A stretch of DNA of 64,000 nucleotides from positions 1-64,000 of the IMG/VR virus record IMGVR_UViG_3300009194_000009; one strand, given 5' to 3'. Source of the DNA: a virus. Both the position numbers and the translations under genes were made by a program. Under the pieces are notes generated by a model. The model was not told the origin of the DNA. It saw nothing but the letters and a program-made list of their open reading frames with translations, and did no database searches. Position 1 is the first letter of the stretch; each line of letters starts with the position of its first letter. Positions 24,449-32,449 of this stretch are shown here, in pieces.

Positions 24449-25771
24449 ATGGCTAAAGAAAAAAATAACTATACCCACCCGACAGTTAATACTGTAGAAC
24501 TTAAACAAGATCTCATGCATAGTATCAGCTATATGCCGAGTATCGGCCAAAAGCCACAGCCTATGATGATCTGGGGTCAGCCGGGTGTTGGTAAATCTGA
24601 AGTTATTCGCCAAATCGGTGCAGAGCTGGACCGTCTGGTAATTGATATTCGTCTTCTTCTGAAAGACCCAACGGACCTTTCTGGTATTCCATATTACAAC
24701 GAAGAACATAAGCGTATGCTGTATGCAGCACCAGATGAGCTGCCGCCTTCTAAAGATGAGCTGAATGCATATCTTCGTGCAGTGGGTGATAAAAACTCAG
24801 TCGAGCTTTCTGAAACACCACCTGATGCGTTCGAATTGAACAACATCATGAAGAAAGTACAGGATGAAATCGAACTTTCTTTGGAAGAAAAATCAAAGCT
24901 GATGCACGTTGTTGTTGAAGGTAACGCCATCATCCTTCTTGACGAGCTGTCAAGTGCTACTCCTGCTGTACAGGCTGCTGCACTACAACTTGTACTTGAG
25001 CGCTGCATTGGTACATACAAGCTGCCGGATGAAGTGGCAATCGTAGCTGCTGGTAACCGTGCTGAAGATGCCACACAGCACTTCAACATGCCGACACCAC
25101 TGCGTAACCGTTTCAGTCACCGTACACTTGAAGTAGACTGTGATGCTTGGTTGGACTGGGCTGTGTCTGCACGTGTTCATCCAGTGGTTGTTGGTTTCAT
25201 CAAAAGTAACCGTAACCACCTGAACGAGTTCGACCCAAAGAATAAGGCGGCGTATGCCTTCGCTACTCCACGTAGCTGGTCATTTGTGTCTGACTTCCTG
25301 TGGTCTATCTCTGATGAGAATGGTCGCATTCGCAAGTCTTTCGGTAATATGTTTATTACCCGTAACATTGCAGGCTTTGTTGGTGTAGGTATTGCTGCCG
25401 GTCTTCTGGCATCTATCGAAACTATCGGTATGCTACCCGATGCGATGGATATCCTTGACGGCAAGGTTAAGAAATTTGACCTTAGTGATGTGAAACTGTC
25501 TGCATCTTACAGTCTTATCGTTAACCTGTGCTACATCATGCGTGATATTCAGAAGAACGCATCTGAAGAAGACCGTGACAAGTACGATTCCGTCATGCGT
25601 CAGCTCGGTGATAACTACCTGAATTTCCTTATGGAAAACATGACGTTTCAGGAAGACTTTATCATCATGGGTGCAACAATCGCACTTGATCAGTACAGCC
25701 TAGATATTGATCACTGTGATGCTGTTGAAACTCTGCTTGAGCGTCACCGAGACATTCTGGATATGCTGTAA
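24449..25771 (+). CDS. MoxR-family AAA+ ATPase
   Basis: A 440-residue ATPase with Walker A GQPGVGKSE (about 48-56), a long helical insert, Walker B IILLDELSSATPAVQ (about 157), sensor 1 AAGNRAED and an arginine-finger region TPLRNRFSHR. MoxR ATPases remodel partner proteins and usually work with a VWA-domain protein; one is found at 27.1 kb. Codons here (many CTG, CGT, GGT) are unlike the A/T-ending codons of neighbouring genes. Own promoter upstream and terminator downstream, so it is a one-gene unit. Confidence 0.88.
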   Translation: MAKEKNNYTHPTVNTVELKQDLMHSISYMPSIGQKPQPMMIWGQPGVGKSEVIRQIGAELDRLVIDIRLLLKDPTDLSGIPYYNEEHKRMLYAAPDELPPSKDELNAYLRAVGDKNSVELSETPPDAFELNNIMKKVQDEIELSLEEKSKLMHVVVEGNAIILLDELSSATPAVQAAALQLVLERCIGTYKLPDEVAIVAAGNRAEDATQHFNMPTPLRNRFSHRTLEVDCDAWLDWAVSARVHPVVVGFIKSNRNHLNEFDPKNKAAYAFATPRSWSFVSDFLWSISDENGRIRKSFGNMFITRNIAGFVGVGIAAGLLASIETIGMLPDAMDILDGKVKKFDLSDVKLSASYSLIVNLCYIMRDIQKNASEEDRDKYDSVMRQLGDNYLNFLMENMTFQEDFIIMGATIALDQYSLDIDHCDAVETLLERHRDILDML

Positions 25772-25784
25772 AGCATCCATGTCT

Positions 25785-25813
25785 AAAAAGGGAACCACAG
25801 GGTTCCCTTTTTT
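25785..25813 (+). terminator. rho-independent terminator after moxR
   Basis: Stem AGGGAACC/GGTTCCCT with ACAG loop, then a T-run. Confidence 0.9.
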
Positions 25814-25818
25814 ATTAC

Positions 25819-25847
25819 TTGCGTAAAAAGTATAACTATAGTATGAT
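25819..25847 (+). promoter_or_regulatory. sigma70-like promoter
   Basis: TTGCGT (25819-25824), 17-base spacer, TATGAT (25842-25847), directly after the terminator and 34 bases before the next start. Confidence 0.6.
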
Positions 25848-25881
25848 AGTATACCTATCATGAAATACAAGGATAATAGCC

Positions 25882-26736
25882 ATGACTCATGAAGAAGAAA
25901 TTGATATTACTGGCGTATACCGTTACGGTTCAAATGATTCCGATGATGTAGATATTTTCATTGCACTCAGTCGAGTCCCTGATTATACGGATGATACTGA
26001 TGTATATTTTATCGAAGAAATTCACCAAGCTGTAAGTGACCTTCTGAAAAGTGGAGTCATTGCAGAGTCAAACCGAAAGATTGAATACTCTCTTATTCAT
26101 GTATCAAAGGATGGGGCGGTTGACTGGTGTGAATACGATGATCTAGAAGAGTGTAACAATGCATTGTTTCACACATTTTCACACCATGCTTATAACAACA
26201 GTGTGATGGGCGGTGTAAACCCAGTAAAGAAAAAGCTTCGACAGAATGTCTCTTATAAGATTGTTAAGGTTGTACGCAGCCTATTGACTTATCTATCAAG
26301 AACTGAGCATCGCACCGATGTAAAGTATCTGTTGAAGAATGGTACCTTTGGTGAACGACTGGAATTTGTTCTAAAGTTTCTTTCTAACCAAGGGCTTAGT
26401 GAACTAGAAAGTTTTAATAAAAACCTCAGTGATGTTGAAATCACCAAAGACATTGCGTTTATGTTTATTCAGCTTTATAGTCTCATCCATGATGTTGACG
26501 TGTTCACAAAAAGAGATGCAGTACTTCGTTACCCAGATATGATGAAGTATATCTATAAAGAATCTGACGCATCACGAAGTGATCTCGAAGTGTTCATGAT
26601 TGAAACGTTCGAGGCATTGAGTATGAATATTGAAGTGTATAAGCAGGTTGATGGTATTAAATACTGCAAAGATCAATTTGGTTGCTTGAACAAAGAAGAA
26701 AAAATCATTGATCTTAGTACAAAAAAATTACAATAA
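25882..26736 (+). CDS. Nucleotidyltransferase-fold protein
   Basis: A 284-residue protein whose N-terminus has the minimal nucleotidyltransferase signature: GVYRYGSNDSDDVDIFIAL, i.e. Gly16-Ser17 followed by Asp22-x-Asp24. That pair binds metal in the polymerase beta superfamily. The rest is helical (PVKKKLRQNVSYKIVKVVRS and following). A third acidic residue cannot be placed confidently. Possible roles are nucleotide addition to RNA, protein or small molecules; the family is too broad to say. It lies between MoxR and GroES genes with its own promoter. Confidence 0.65.
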   Translation: MTHEEEIDITGVYRYGSNDSDDVDIFIALSRVPDYTDDTDVYFIEEIHQAVSDLLKSGVIAESNRKIEYSLIHVSKDGAVDWCEYDDLEECNNALFHTFSHHAYNNSVMGGVNPVKKKLRQNVSYKIVKVVRSLLTYLSRTEHRTDVKYLLKNGTFGERLEFVLKFLSNQGLSELESFNKNLSDVEITKDIAFMFIQLYSLIHDVDVFTKRDAVLRYPDMMKYIYKESDASRSDLEVFMIETFEALSMNIEVYKQVDGIKYCKDQFGCLNKEEKIIDLSTKKLQ

Positions 26737-26746
26737 AGAGGTACAC

Positions 26747-27004
26747 ATGACACATATAAAAGCATTACAAGACCATTGTATGGTTAAGTTAGTCGATGAC
26801 TATGAAGATGAAACGATCATTCACGTTGATTTCACGGATAAGAAAAACCTTAAAGGTATTGTATTAAGCGCAGGCCCTGATGTAAAATATATCAAAGAGG
26901 GCGATACCATTTGGTTTGCTGACGCAATTAAAAAGTTGGACGATATTGCAGATTACCCTGTATATCGAGTCTGTGAAGACGCAATTATTTGTAAAGTCGT
27001 TTGA
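26747..27004 (+). CDS. GroES-like co-chaperonin
   Basis: An 85-residue protein with the GroES barrel pattern: IKALQDHCMVKLVDDYEDE at the N-terminus (GroES IRPLHDRVIVKR), a short mobile-loop region, LKGIVLSAGPDVKYIKEGDTI (GroES GEVLAVGNG... VGDIV), and the final strand VCEDAIICKVV. In T4, gp31 replaces host GroES to fold the large capsid protein. ATG 26747 has AGAGGT in front; the open frame to 26708 lies inside the previous gene. The roof loop is short compared with gp31. Confidence 0.75.
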   Translation: MTHIKALQDHCMVKLVDDYEDETIIHVDFTDKKNLKGIVLSAGPDVKYIKEGDTIWFADAIKKLDDIADYPVYRVCEDAIICKVV

Positions 27005-27030
27005 CACTTATCTCATCACTATGGTACATT
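27001..27030 (+). promoter_or_regulatory. sigma70-like promoter
   Basis: TTGACA (27001-27006) overlapping the previous stop codon, 18-base spacer, TACATT (27025-27030). Serves the metallopeptidase-VWA gene. Confidence 0.55.
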
Positions 27031-27061
27031 TATCAGACAAATAAAAGTTGGAGAATAAAGT

Positions 27062-28414
27062 ATGTATAATGTTGTACATAAAAAAGCAGATATGCTTCAT
27101 GCGAAAATCGGTGAAGCGACGAAAGAAGTTGATTACGATAAAGAGGTAGACGCCAAGGCGGTGCACTCGCGCCTACTTGTTACTCGTATTCGCCTGCTTC
27201 AGAAAGAGCCATTTTACGGCACCATCGCAATCAACCTGTTCTTGCAAGGTGTTGAACAGGATCACAAAGTTATCCGTACCGCTGCGGTAGACGGTAAAAA
27301 TTTCTACTATAATCCAGCATTTATTGATGCTCTGGATGATGAAGAACTCGTATTTCTTGTAGCTCACGAAGTTATGCACTGTGTTCTTCGACACCTTACA
27401 CGTCGTGGTAAGCGAGATCCAAAGATCTGGAACCATGCTGGTGATTATATCATCAACTACATTCTTGTGCGTGATAACGTAGGCACGTTCCCAAGTGTAG
27501 GTGGTCTGTATGAAGAAAGCTACGGAAACCGTACCACAGAAGACCTTTACGAAGAGCTTTATGAAAAGGCCCAGAACAGCGGTGGTGGTTCTGGTGACTC
27601 TAGCGATGGGTCTGGTGCTGGTGGTCCGGGTTCAGGCGGTAACTTCGATGATCACATTGAAGTTACCGTAGGAAATGATGGTAATGGTGGTGATGATGAT
27701 GCTGATGGTACTACTGGTAGCGTGAACATCTCTGAAGACGAAGCGTCTGAAATTGAGAATGAAATCACATCTACTATCATGCAAGCTGCTGATGTAGGTC
27801 GTAAGGCCGGTAAAGTTCCTGCTGAAATTGAACGCCTCATTGAGAACCTTCTTGAGCCAAAAATGAACTGGCGTGATATTGTACGTGAAACAGCTAAGTC
27901 ACAGGTAACTAGTGACTATACGTGGAAACGTTTGAACCGTCGTTACATGTCTCAACGCATCATGCTTCCTAGTCTTACCGTTGATGATCATTTCGATTTC
28001 GTCATTGGTATTGACGCTTCAGGCTCGATGTCCAACGACCAGTTGCGCGACTTCCTGAGTGAAATCTACGCGATTGCTGATTCATTCATGTCGTTTAAAG
28101 TGGGTATTTTCACTTTTGATACGAAGGTATATAACTATCAGGAGTTCACACAAGATACCATTGACGATCTTCTGTATTACAATCCAAAAGGTGGCGGCGG
28201 CACCGACTTCATGTGCTGCTGGGAATTCTTCAAAGAAGAAGATATTGTTCCTGAAACCTTTATCATGCTTACAGACGGCATGCCTTTTGATTCTTGGGGT
28301 GACCCTGAATATTGCGAAACTGTGTTTCTTATTCACGACAAGTACGCAATCAATAATAAGGTTAGGGCACCTTTTGGTACCACGCTGTATTATGATGACT
28401 ACGTTAACGAGTGA
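27062..28414 (+). CDS. Metallopeptidase-like / VWA domain protein
   Basis: A 450-residue protein of the DUF2201 type: an N-terminal zinc peptidase-like domain with HEVMHCVLRH (HExxH, about residue 101), a glycine/serine/aspartate-rich linker (about 170-225), a helical part with EPKMNWRDIVRE, and a C-terminal VWA domain with the metal site DASGSMS (about 320) and LTDGMPFD (about 405). Such proteins are usually paired with MoxR ATPases, here at 24.4 kb. Codon use is also CTG/CGT-rich like moxR. Substrate unknown. Own promoter and terminator. Confidence 0.85.
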   Translation: MYNVVHKKADMLHAKIGEATKEVDYDKEVDAKAVHSRLLVTRIRLLQKEPFYGTIAINLFLQGVEQDHKVIRTAAVDGKNFYYNPAFIDALDDEELVFLVAHEVMHCVLRHLTRRGKRDPKIWNHAGDYIINYILVRDNVGTFPSVGGLYEESYGNRTTEDLYEELYEKAQNSGGGSGDSSDGSGAGGPGSGGNFDDHIEVTVGNDGNGGDDDADGTTGSVNISEDEASEIENEITSTIMQAADVGRKAGKVPAEIERLIENLLEPKMNWRDIVRETAKSQVTSDYTWKRLNRRYMSQRIMLPSLTVDDHFDFVIGIDASGSMSNDQLRDFLSEIYAIADSFMSFKVGIFTFDTKVYNYQEFTQDTIDDLLYYNPKGGGGTDFMCCWEFFKEEDIVPETFIMLTDGMPFDSWGDPEYCETVFLIHDKYAINNKVRAPFGTTLYYDDYVNE

Positions 28415-28438
28415 CCAAGCGTTAGGTGATCATTCTCT

Positions 28439-28463
28439 AAAGCCCCTTCAAAGGGGCTTTTTT
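28439..28463 (+). terminator. rho-independent terminator
   Basis: Stem AAAGCCCCTT/AAGGGGCTTT with CA loop, followed by Ts. Confidence 0.9.
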
Positions 28464-28477
28464 ATGTAATAAATATA

Positions 28478-28508
28478 TTGACACATATCAAAGTCGTGTT
28501 ACTATGAT
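28478..28508 (+). promoter_or_regulatory. sigma70-like promoter
   Basis: TTGACA (28478-28483); the -10 is either TACTAT at 28500-28505 (16-base spacer) or TATGAT at 28503-28508 (19-base spacer). 38 bases before the next start. Confidence 0.55.
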
Positions 28509-28545
28509 TAGAATTATTACAATAATAAACGGAGAATGATATCTC

Positions 28546-29778
28546 ATGTCAAAATCGAATTACAGTGATGAGTTCTTTGAAGAATGCGCAGAAAGATTGA
28601 AGACTGAAGAGGGTCTTTCTGTACGCAAGCTTTCAAAAGAGCTGGGTATACCACGTACTACGCTACGTCGTGGTTTGAAGCGCACTGGCTTTAGTAAAGA
28701 AGATCAGAACTTAGTAGAGTTGATAGACAATGCACCAACTGACGATGTTAAAAAAGCTTTGATAAAGCTTGCTAAAACAAAGCAACGTCAAGCTGATGTT
28801 ATGCGTGTCGAACGAAAATACTTCCGAGAAAAGTCACGTATTGTAAATGCGTTAGAAGAATATTCTGAGAACCTACGAGAAATTTTTAAGTCAAAGAATC
28901 TTTCTGGACTTACTCAAGTTCACCAGAACGTACAAGGTGAATATGAAGGTGTTATACATCTTAGTGATTTGCATATTAATGAGCAGGTTCTACTAGCTAA
29001 TAACAAGTTTGACGTGGATATCGCTTCTAAGCGCATTCAGAAGCACGTCCAGCATGCTAAACGGGTATTTAAGGCATATGGGGTATCTAAAGTTATATTC
29101 GCCTTTACAGGCGATCTCATGAATTCTAACCGCCGTCCCGACGAACTTCTGCTTAATGCTTCTAACCGTGCCAATGCAACATTCGTTGCCGTAGATATTC
29201 TTCAACAAGCTATTCTTGATATGAATCAAGACTTCAATGTAGAATGTGCGAACGTCACAGGTAACGAATCGAGAATTGAAAAGGATGTAGGCTGGATCGA
29301 TGATATTGCACAAGACAACTTTGACTTTGTGATCTACAATACATTAGCGTATTTGTTCAAAGGTAGTCCGGGTGTAAAGTTCCACGGCCCCGACGATACT
29401 TATGTTGAAAAGATAATTGAAGTAGCAGGACAAAAGTTTCTATTACTTCATGGTCATAATGGATTTGCACGGGATACTGATAAAAAGATTGCGTCGAAGT
29501 ATGGTCAATATGCACAAAAAGGTATTTTTATAAACTATACTATTTTTGGTCATATACATAGTGCTGTTATTAGTGATCTCTATGCGCGGTCTTCAGGATT
29601 GCCCGGATCGAATAACTATTCACAAAACGCACTGGACCTGACTGGCAAAGCTTCGCAAAATATATATGTTGTTGGGCGAAATGGTGAAATTCATGGAATG
29701 AAGGTTGATTTACAAGACGTTTCAGCTTATAATGGTTACACCGTACAAGAAAGTAATATATACGATGAAAAGCCATAA
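28546..29778 (+). CDS. HTH plus calcineurin-like phosphoesterase
   Basis: A 410-residue fusion. Residues about 20-47 (LSVRKLSKELGIPRTTLRRG) form a helix-turn-helix. A basic helical linker follows. The C-terminal domain has all calcineurin-like metal motifs: HLSDLHINE (about 145), FTGDLMNSN (about 190), GNESR (about 240, in place of GNH), LLHGHNG (about 305) and FGHIHSA (about 338). This could be a DNA-targeted nuclease or phosphatase. The GNES variant removes the usual catalytic His, so activity is uncertain. Own promoter and terminator. Confidence 0.82.
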   Translation: MSKSNYSDEFFEECAERLKTEEGLSVRKLSKELGIPRTTLRRGLKRTGFSKEDQNLVELIDNAPTDDVKKALIKLAKTKQRQADVMRVERKYFREKSRIVNALEEYSENLREIFKSKNLSGLTQVHQNVQGEYEGVIHLSDLHINEQVLLANNKFDVDIASKRIQKHVQHAKRVFKAYGVSKVIFAFTGDLMNSNRRPDELLLNASNRANATFVAVDILQQAILDMNQDFNVECANVTGNESRIEKDVGWIDDIAQDNFDFVIYNTLAYLFKGSPGVKFHGPDDTYVEKIIEVAGQKFLLLHGHNGFARDTDKKIASKYGQYAQKGIFINYTIFGHIHSAVISDLYARSSGLPGSNNYSQNALDLTGKASQNIYVVGRNGEIHGMKVDLQDVSAYNGYTVQESNIYDEKP

Positions 29779-29807
29779 CTTTTGTAAAAAATAATTGTTT
29801 TTGATAT

Positions 29808-29832
29808 AGAACCGCATTGCGGTTCTTTTTTA
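29808..29832 (+). terminator. rho-independent terminator
   Basis: Stem AGAACCGC/GCGGTTCT, three-base loop, then Ts. It overlaps the upstream-most in-frame codons of the next open frame, which supports the later start at 29847. Confidence 0.88.
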
Positions 29833-29846
29833 ATGAGGTTGTAAGT

Positions 29847-30692
29847 ATGATTGTTAATGATGAAGCTGTTGAATTTTGGGAAAAAATTCTTTATACGGCG
29901 GAAGAAATGCCTTTAGATATTAAAGATGAAATTTTATTTTATAAGCAATCGAAGGGCTTATCAGATAGTGACGTTTTTGATGAGTTTGTTTTTTATAGTT
30001 GCTACTGCTTTGCGACACGTGGGTTCATTGGAGAAAATATCTTTACCCAAATCGCCTCTGAACCAAAGCTTTCAATTTTTAGGTCTATTCATATTCTCAC
30101 ATTCCTTCTTTCTAAAGAAGGAAAAGAGCAGTCTAGGTATTTTAACGCCTTTAACCATGTAGTCAGTACTGGTGAACACGTTCCGAACATGGATATAGTA
30201 GTGAATATTGTCGGCTATCATATACACGTCTGTAAAGCGGATGAAAAAACTTATACTAAACTGTGTCATAACATTTTTGCATCCCAAAACCGTTCGTTTA
30301 TATTAAAAGGTGTACTAGACATCGTTCGTTACTCATCACTAGGTGATGATATTATTAATACGAAAATTATACAATGTCTCAAAAGTTACTGTATTGCTCT
30401 TAATAGTGTCATCGCATATGAAGGTGATAAGGACAAATTAATCGCCGAAATTTATGAGAATACACATCCATATACGGTCATTGTAGATAATTCGGATATA
30501 ACGTATTCGGAAAGCTTCGATAATATTCTCAAGCTCTATGATGAAACATTGTTACACTTCACAAACCGTCTTAAAGTCGAAAACGATAAGCACACTCTGC
30601 GTAAAATGAAACCATTTGTTGTTGATGGCCTCATTAGAGTGCTTCATGAATCGTCTAATAGCAATGAATTGAACTATTTTAAATTGATTTAA
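29847..30692 (+). CDS. Hypothetical helical protein
   Basis: About 281 residues from ATG 29847, preceded by GAGGT. The open frame goes back to 29817, but those codons are inside the terminator stem. Strongly helical, no known motif, several cysteines without a zinc pattern. Position between the phosphoesterase and GreA gives no clue. Confidence 0.6.
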   Translation: MIVNDEAVEFWEKILYTAEEMPLDIKDEILFYKQSKGLSDSDVFDEFVFYSCYCFATRGFIGENIFTQIASEPKLSIFRSIHILTFLLSKEGKEQSRYFNAFNHVVSTGEHVPNMDIVVNIVGYHIHVCKADEKTYTKLCHNIFASQNRSFILKGVLDIVRYSSLGDDIINTKIIQCLKSYCIALNSVIAYEGDKDKLIAEIYENTHPYTVIVDNSDITYSESFDNILKLYDETLLHFTNRLKVENDKHTLRKMKPFVVDGLIRVLHESSNSNELNYFKLI

Positions 30693-30693
30693 C

Positions 30694-30701
30694 TATAAAT
30701 A
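30694..30701 (+). promoter_or_regulatory. Late promoter box, greA
   Basis: TATAAATA followed by C, 26 bases before the greA-like start. Exact T4 late consensus. Confidence 0.7.
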
Positions 30702-30726
30702 CATTCTTTAATTTGGAGAAAAGATT

Positions 30727-31200
30727 ATGGCAACTATTACACAATATGGTGTAGATATTATTAAAAAGCGTATGGATGAACTACAGCGCGAAATGAAAAA
30801 CGTTATGGATGAAATGAAAGAGGTTCGAGATAATTCATTGTCATCTGAAGACAATACTGAAACGCATGAATATAACCAGCGTTATGATTCACTTCAGAAA
30901 CAATATTCAGAACTCAAGGATGTGCTGAGTAATGCGAACGTGGTGGATGTTACAACCATCAGAACCGATAAAGTCACTGTAGGTTCCGTCGTAACCCTAA
31001 AAAATGTGGATACCGAACAAACGGTAGTGTATCGACTGGTTGGAAGTGTAGAAAGCGATCCATCAAAAGGAATGATTAGCTACACTAGTCCAGTAGGTCA
31101 AGAAATGATGGGACTAGAAGTAGATGATGGTTTTGAAGTAACAGTTGGTCCTAAGCCCATTGAGTACGAAATTGTTTCTATCGAGGCGAAACCACTGTAG
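30727..31200 (+). CDS. greA: GreA/GreB-type transcription elongation factor
   Basis: A 157-residue protein matching GreA over its whole length: N-terminal antiparallel coiled coil (YGVDIIKKRMDELQREMK to KQYSELKDVLSNANVVDV), with acidic tip residues around SSEDNTETHEY, and the C-terminal FKBP-like domain (VTVGSVVTLKNVD, then KGMISYTSPVGQEMMG). GreA rescues backtracked RNA polymerase by stimulating transcript cleavage. A T4-type late box is 26 bases upstream, so it should act on late transcription. The tip sequence differs from the usual GDLSENAEY, so the catalytic acids need testing. Confidence 0.88.
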   Translation: MATITQYGVDIIKKRMDELQREMKNVMDEMKEVRDNSLSSEDNTETHEYNQRYDSLQKQYSELKDVLSNANVVDVTTIRTDKVTVGSVVTLKNVDTEQTVVYRLVGSVESDPSKGMISYTSPVGQEMMGLEVDDGFEVTVGPKPIEYEIVSIEAKPL

Positions 31201-31201
31201 G

Positions 31202-31244
31202 TTGTTTTTAGATTTTAATAATGTTATAATGATCACATTGATCA
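31202..31244 (+). promoter_or_regulatory. sigma70-like promoter with dyad at the start site, endolysin
   Basis: TTGTTT (31202-31207), 17-base spacer, perfect TATAAT (31225-31230). A repeated palindrome TGATCA-CAT-TGATCA (31230-31244) lies over the expected transcription start and could be an operator. Confidence 0.55.
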
Positions 31245-31256
31245 GGAGATGATGAT

Positions 31257-31814
31257 ATGAATTTTGCAGAAGCTATTTTCTTCAATGTGATTATGACATT
31301 TGGACAGTCTTATTTGACTGATGTGGAACCTATGGTTAATTATTCACCAGAACCTGAGTACATCCAAGAGCTTTACTGCCTTGCCACAAATACCTATCAT
31401 GAAACACGTGGTGAAGGGTTTGATGGAAAAATCGCAGTAGCTCAGTCTGTCATGGCACGTGTCAAAGATGAGAATGGTGAGTTTAGAAATTATACTAGCC
31501 CATGTCAGGTCATTAAGAGATCATACAGAGACCAAAACGGCAACCCTATTAAGAATCGCTGTTGGTATAGTTGGTACTGTGATGGTAAGCCAGATGTCAT
31601 TGCAATCTATCATGAAGATGGATCGATCAATAAACTTGAAAAAGAAGCATGGAAGAAATCAGTAATTGCTGCATTTTACGCATACCATGATCTTTACGAA
31701 CCGCTAGTTGATAACGCAACGCATTATTACAATTATAAAACAGCAAATCCCCAATGGTCAGAAGACTATCAAGTGGTTGTTGAAATCGGAGACCATAGGT
31801 TTTTGAAACAATAA
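31257..31814 (+). CDS. Endolysin, SleB/CwlJ-type cell wall hydrolase
   Basis: A 185-residue protein with the Hydrolase_2 fold: ATNTYHETRGEGFDGKIAVAQ contains the catalytic glutamate (HETRGEG), followed by VMARVKDENG and the C-terminal ATHYYNY motif near NPQWS. This family cleaves peptidoglycan glycan strands. The N-terminal 20 residues are hydrophobic (FAEAIFFNVIMTFG), possibly a signal-arrest-release anchor. No hairpin-free lysozyme domain exists in gp5 here, so this is the clearest murein hydrolase of the window. Its own promoter is upstream and a bidirectional terminator follows. Confidence 0.82.
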   Translation: MNFAEAIFFNVIMTFGQSYLTDVEPMVNYSPEPEYIQELYCLATNTYHETRGEGFDGKIAVAQSVMARVKDENGEFRNYTSPCQVIKRSYRDQNGNPIKNRCWYSWYCDGKPDVIAIYHEDGSINKLEKEAWKKSVIAAFYAYHDLYEPLVDNATHYYNYKTANPQWSEDYQVVVEIGDHRFLKQ

Positions 31815-31839
31815 AAAAGAGGGCTAAGCCCTCTTTTTT
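31813..31839. terminator. Bidirectional rho-independent terminator
   Basis: Stem AGAGGGC/GCCCTCT with TAA loop, A-run left and T-run right, between the convergent endolysin and Hsp20 genes. Confidence 0.9.
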
Positions 31840-31843
31840 ATTA

Positions 31844-32317
31844 CTATCCAATATCAATCTTCTCTACATCCTCATCCTCACGTGTAGGCTTAAGAATGAT
31901 TATTGATAGAATTCCATTCTCATAGGAACAATTCTCTACCACATTCTCTTTGTGTGTCAATAGAGAAAGTTTTGCATCACGATAAGCGATGCCTTTGTGT
32001 AAAAATTTAGGTGCACCCTCGTCATCGTAATGGTCGTAATGTGCTTCTATTTTTAAAACTTTCAATCCGGCATGGGGATTTTTATGATATGGTTCGAATT
32101 GAACGTTAATATCTTCCTTTTTACACCCAGCAAGTGCTACATCTATTTTATAACGTCCTTCCTTGTCTATCTCAGTTATGTTGAAGTGGGGATACGCAGG
32201 AACCTTACTGCTCATGCTAAATGCTGGTATGTTATTTGCAATATTGAAAAAGTCAGTAAAGGTATTGTCAAATAGCATATCGCTAGTTATACGTCTTGGT
32301 ATATTATTCATATTCAT
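31844..32317 (-). CDS. Small heat shock protein Hsp20
   Basis: A 157-residue alpha-crystallin-type chaperone of the IbpA kind. The alpha-crystallin domain covers about 45-145: YPHFNITEIDKEGRYKIDVALAG at its start, FLHKGIAYRDAKLSLLTHKEN in the middle, and ENGILSIIILKPTRE at its end, with a short N-terminal arm. Small Hsps hold unfolded protein and are common in marine T4-like phages. AAGGAG precedes the ATG. No late box close upstream. Confidence 0.85.
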   Translation of the reverse strand: MNMNNIPRRITSDMLFDNTFTDFFNIANNIPAFSMSSKVPAYPHFNITEIDKEGRYKIDVALAGCKKEDINVQFEPYHKNPHAGLKVLKIEAHYDHYDDEGAPKFLHKGIAYRDAKLSLLTHKENVVENCSYENGILSIIILKPTREDEDVEKIDIG

Positions 32318-32417
32318 AATTCTCCTTGTTGTTAAGCTAGAATATTTTTAGTATCAAGAGCCTTATTGGTTAAGCACTCTCACATCTATATATTGGTTTT
32401 GGCTGATTTTTTTCAAC

Positions 32418-32425
32418 CATAAATA
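32418..32425 (+). promoter_or_regulatory. Late promoter box
   Basis: CATAAATA, 25 bases before the nuclease gene at 32450. Confidence 0.5.
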
Positions 32426-32449
32426 TTTATTTTAGGAGAAAAATAAATT

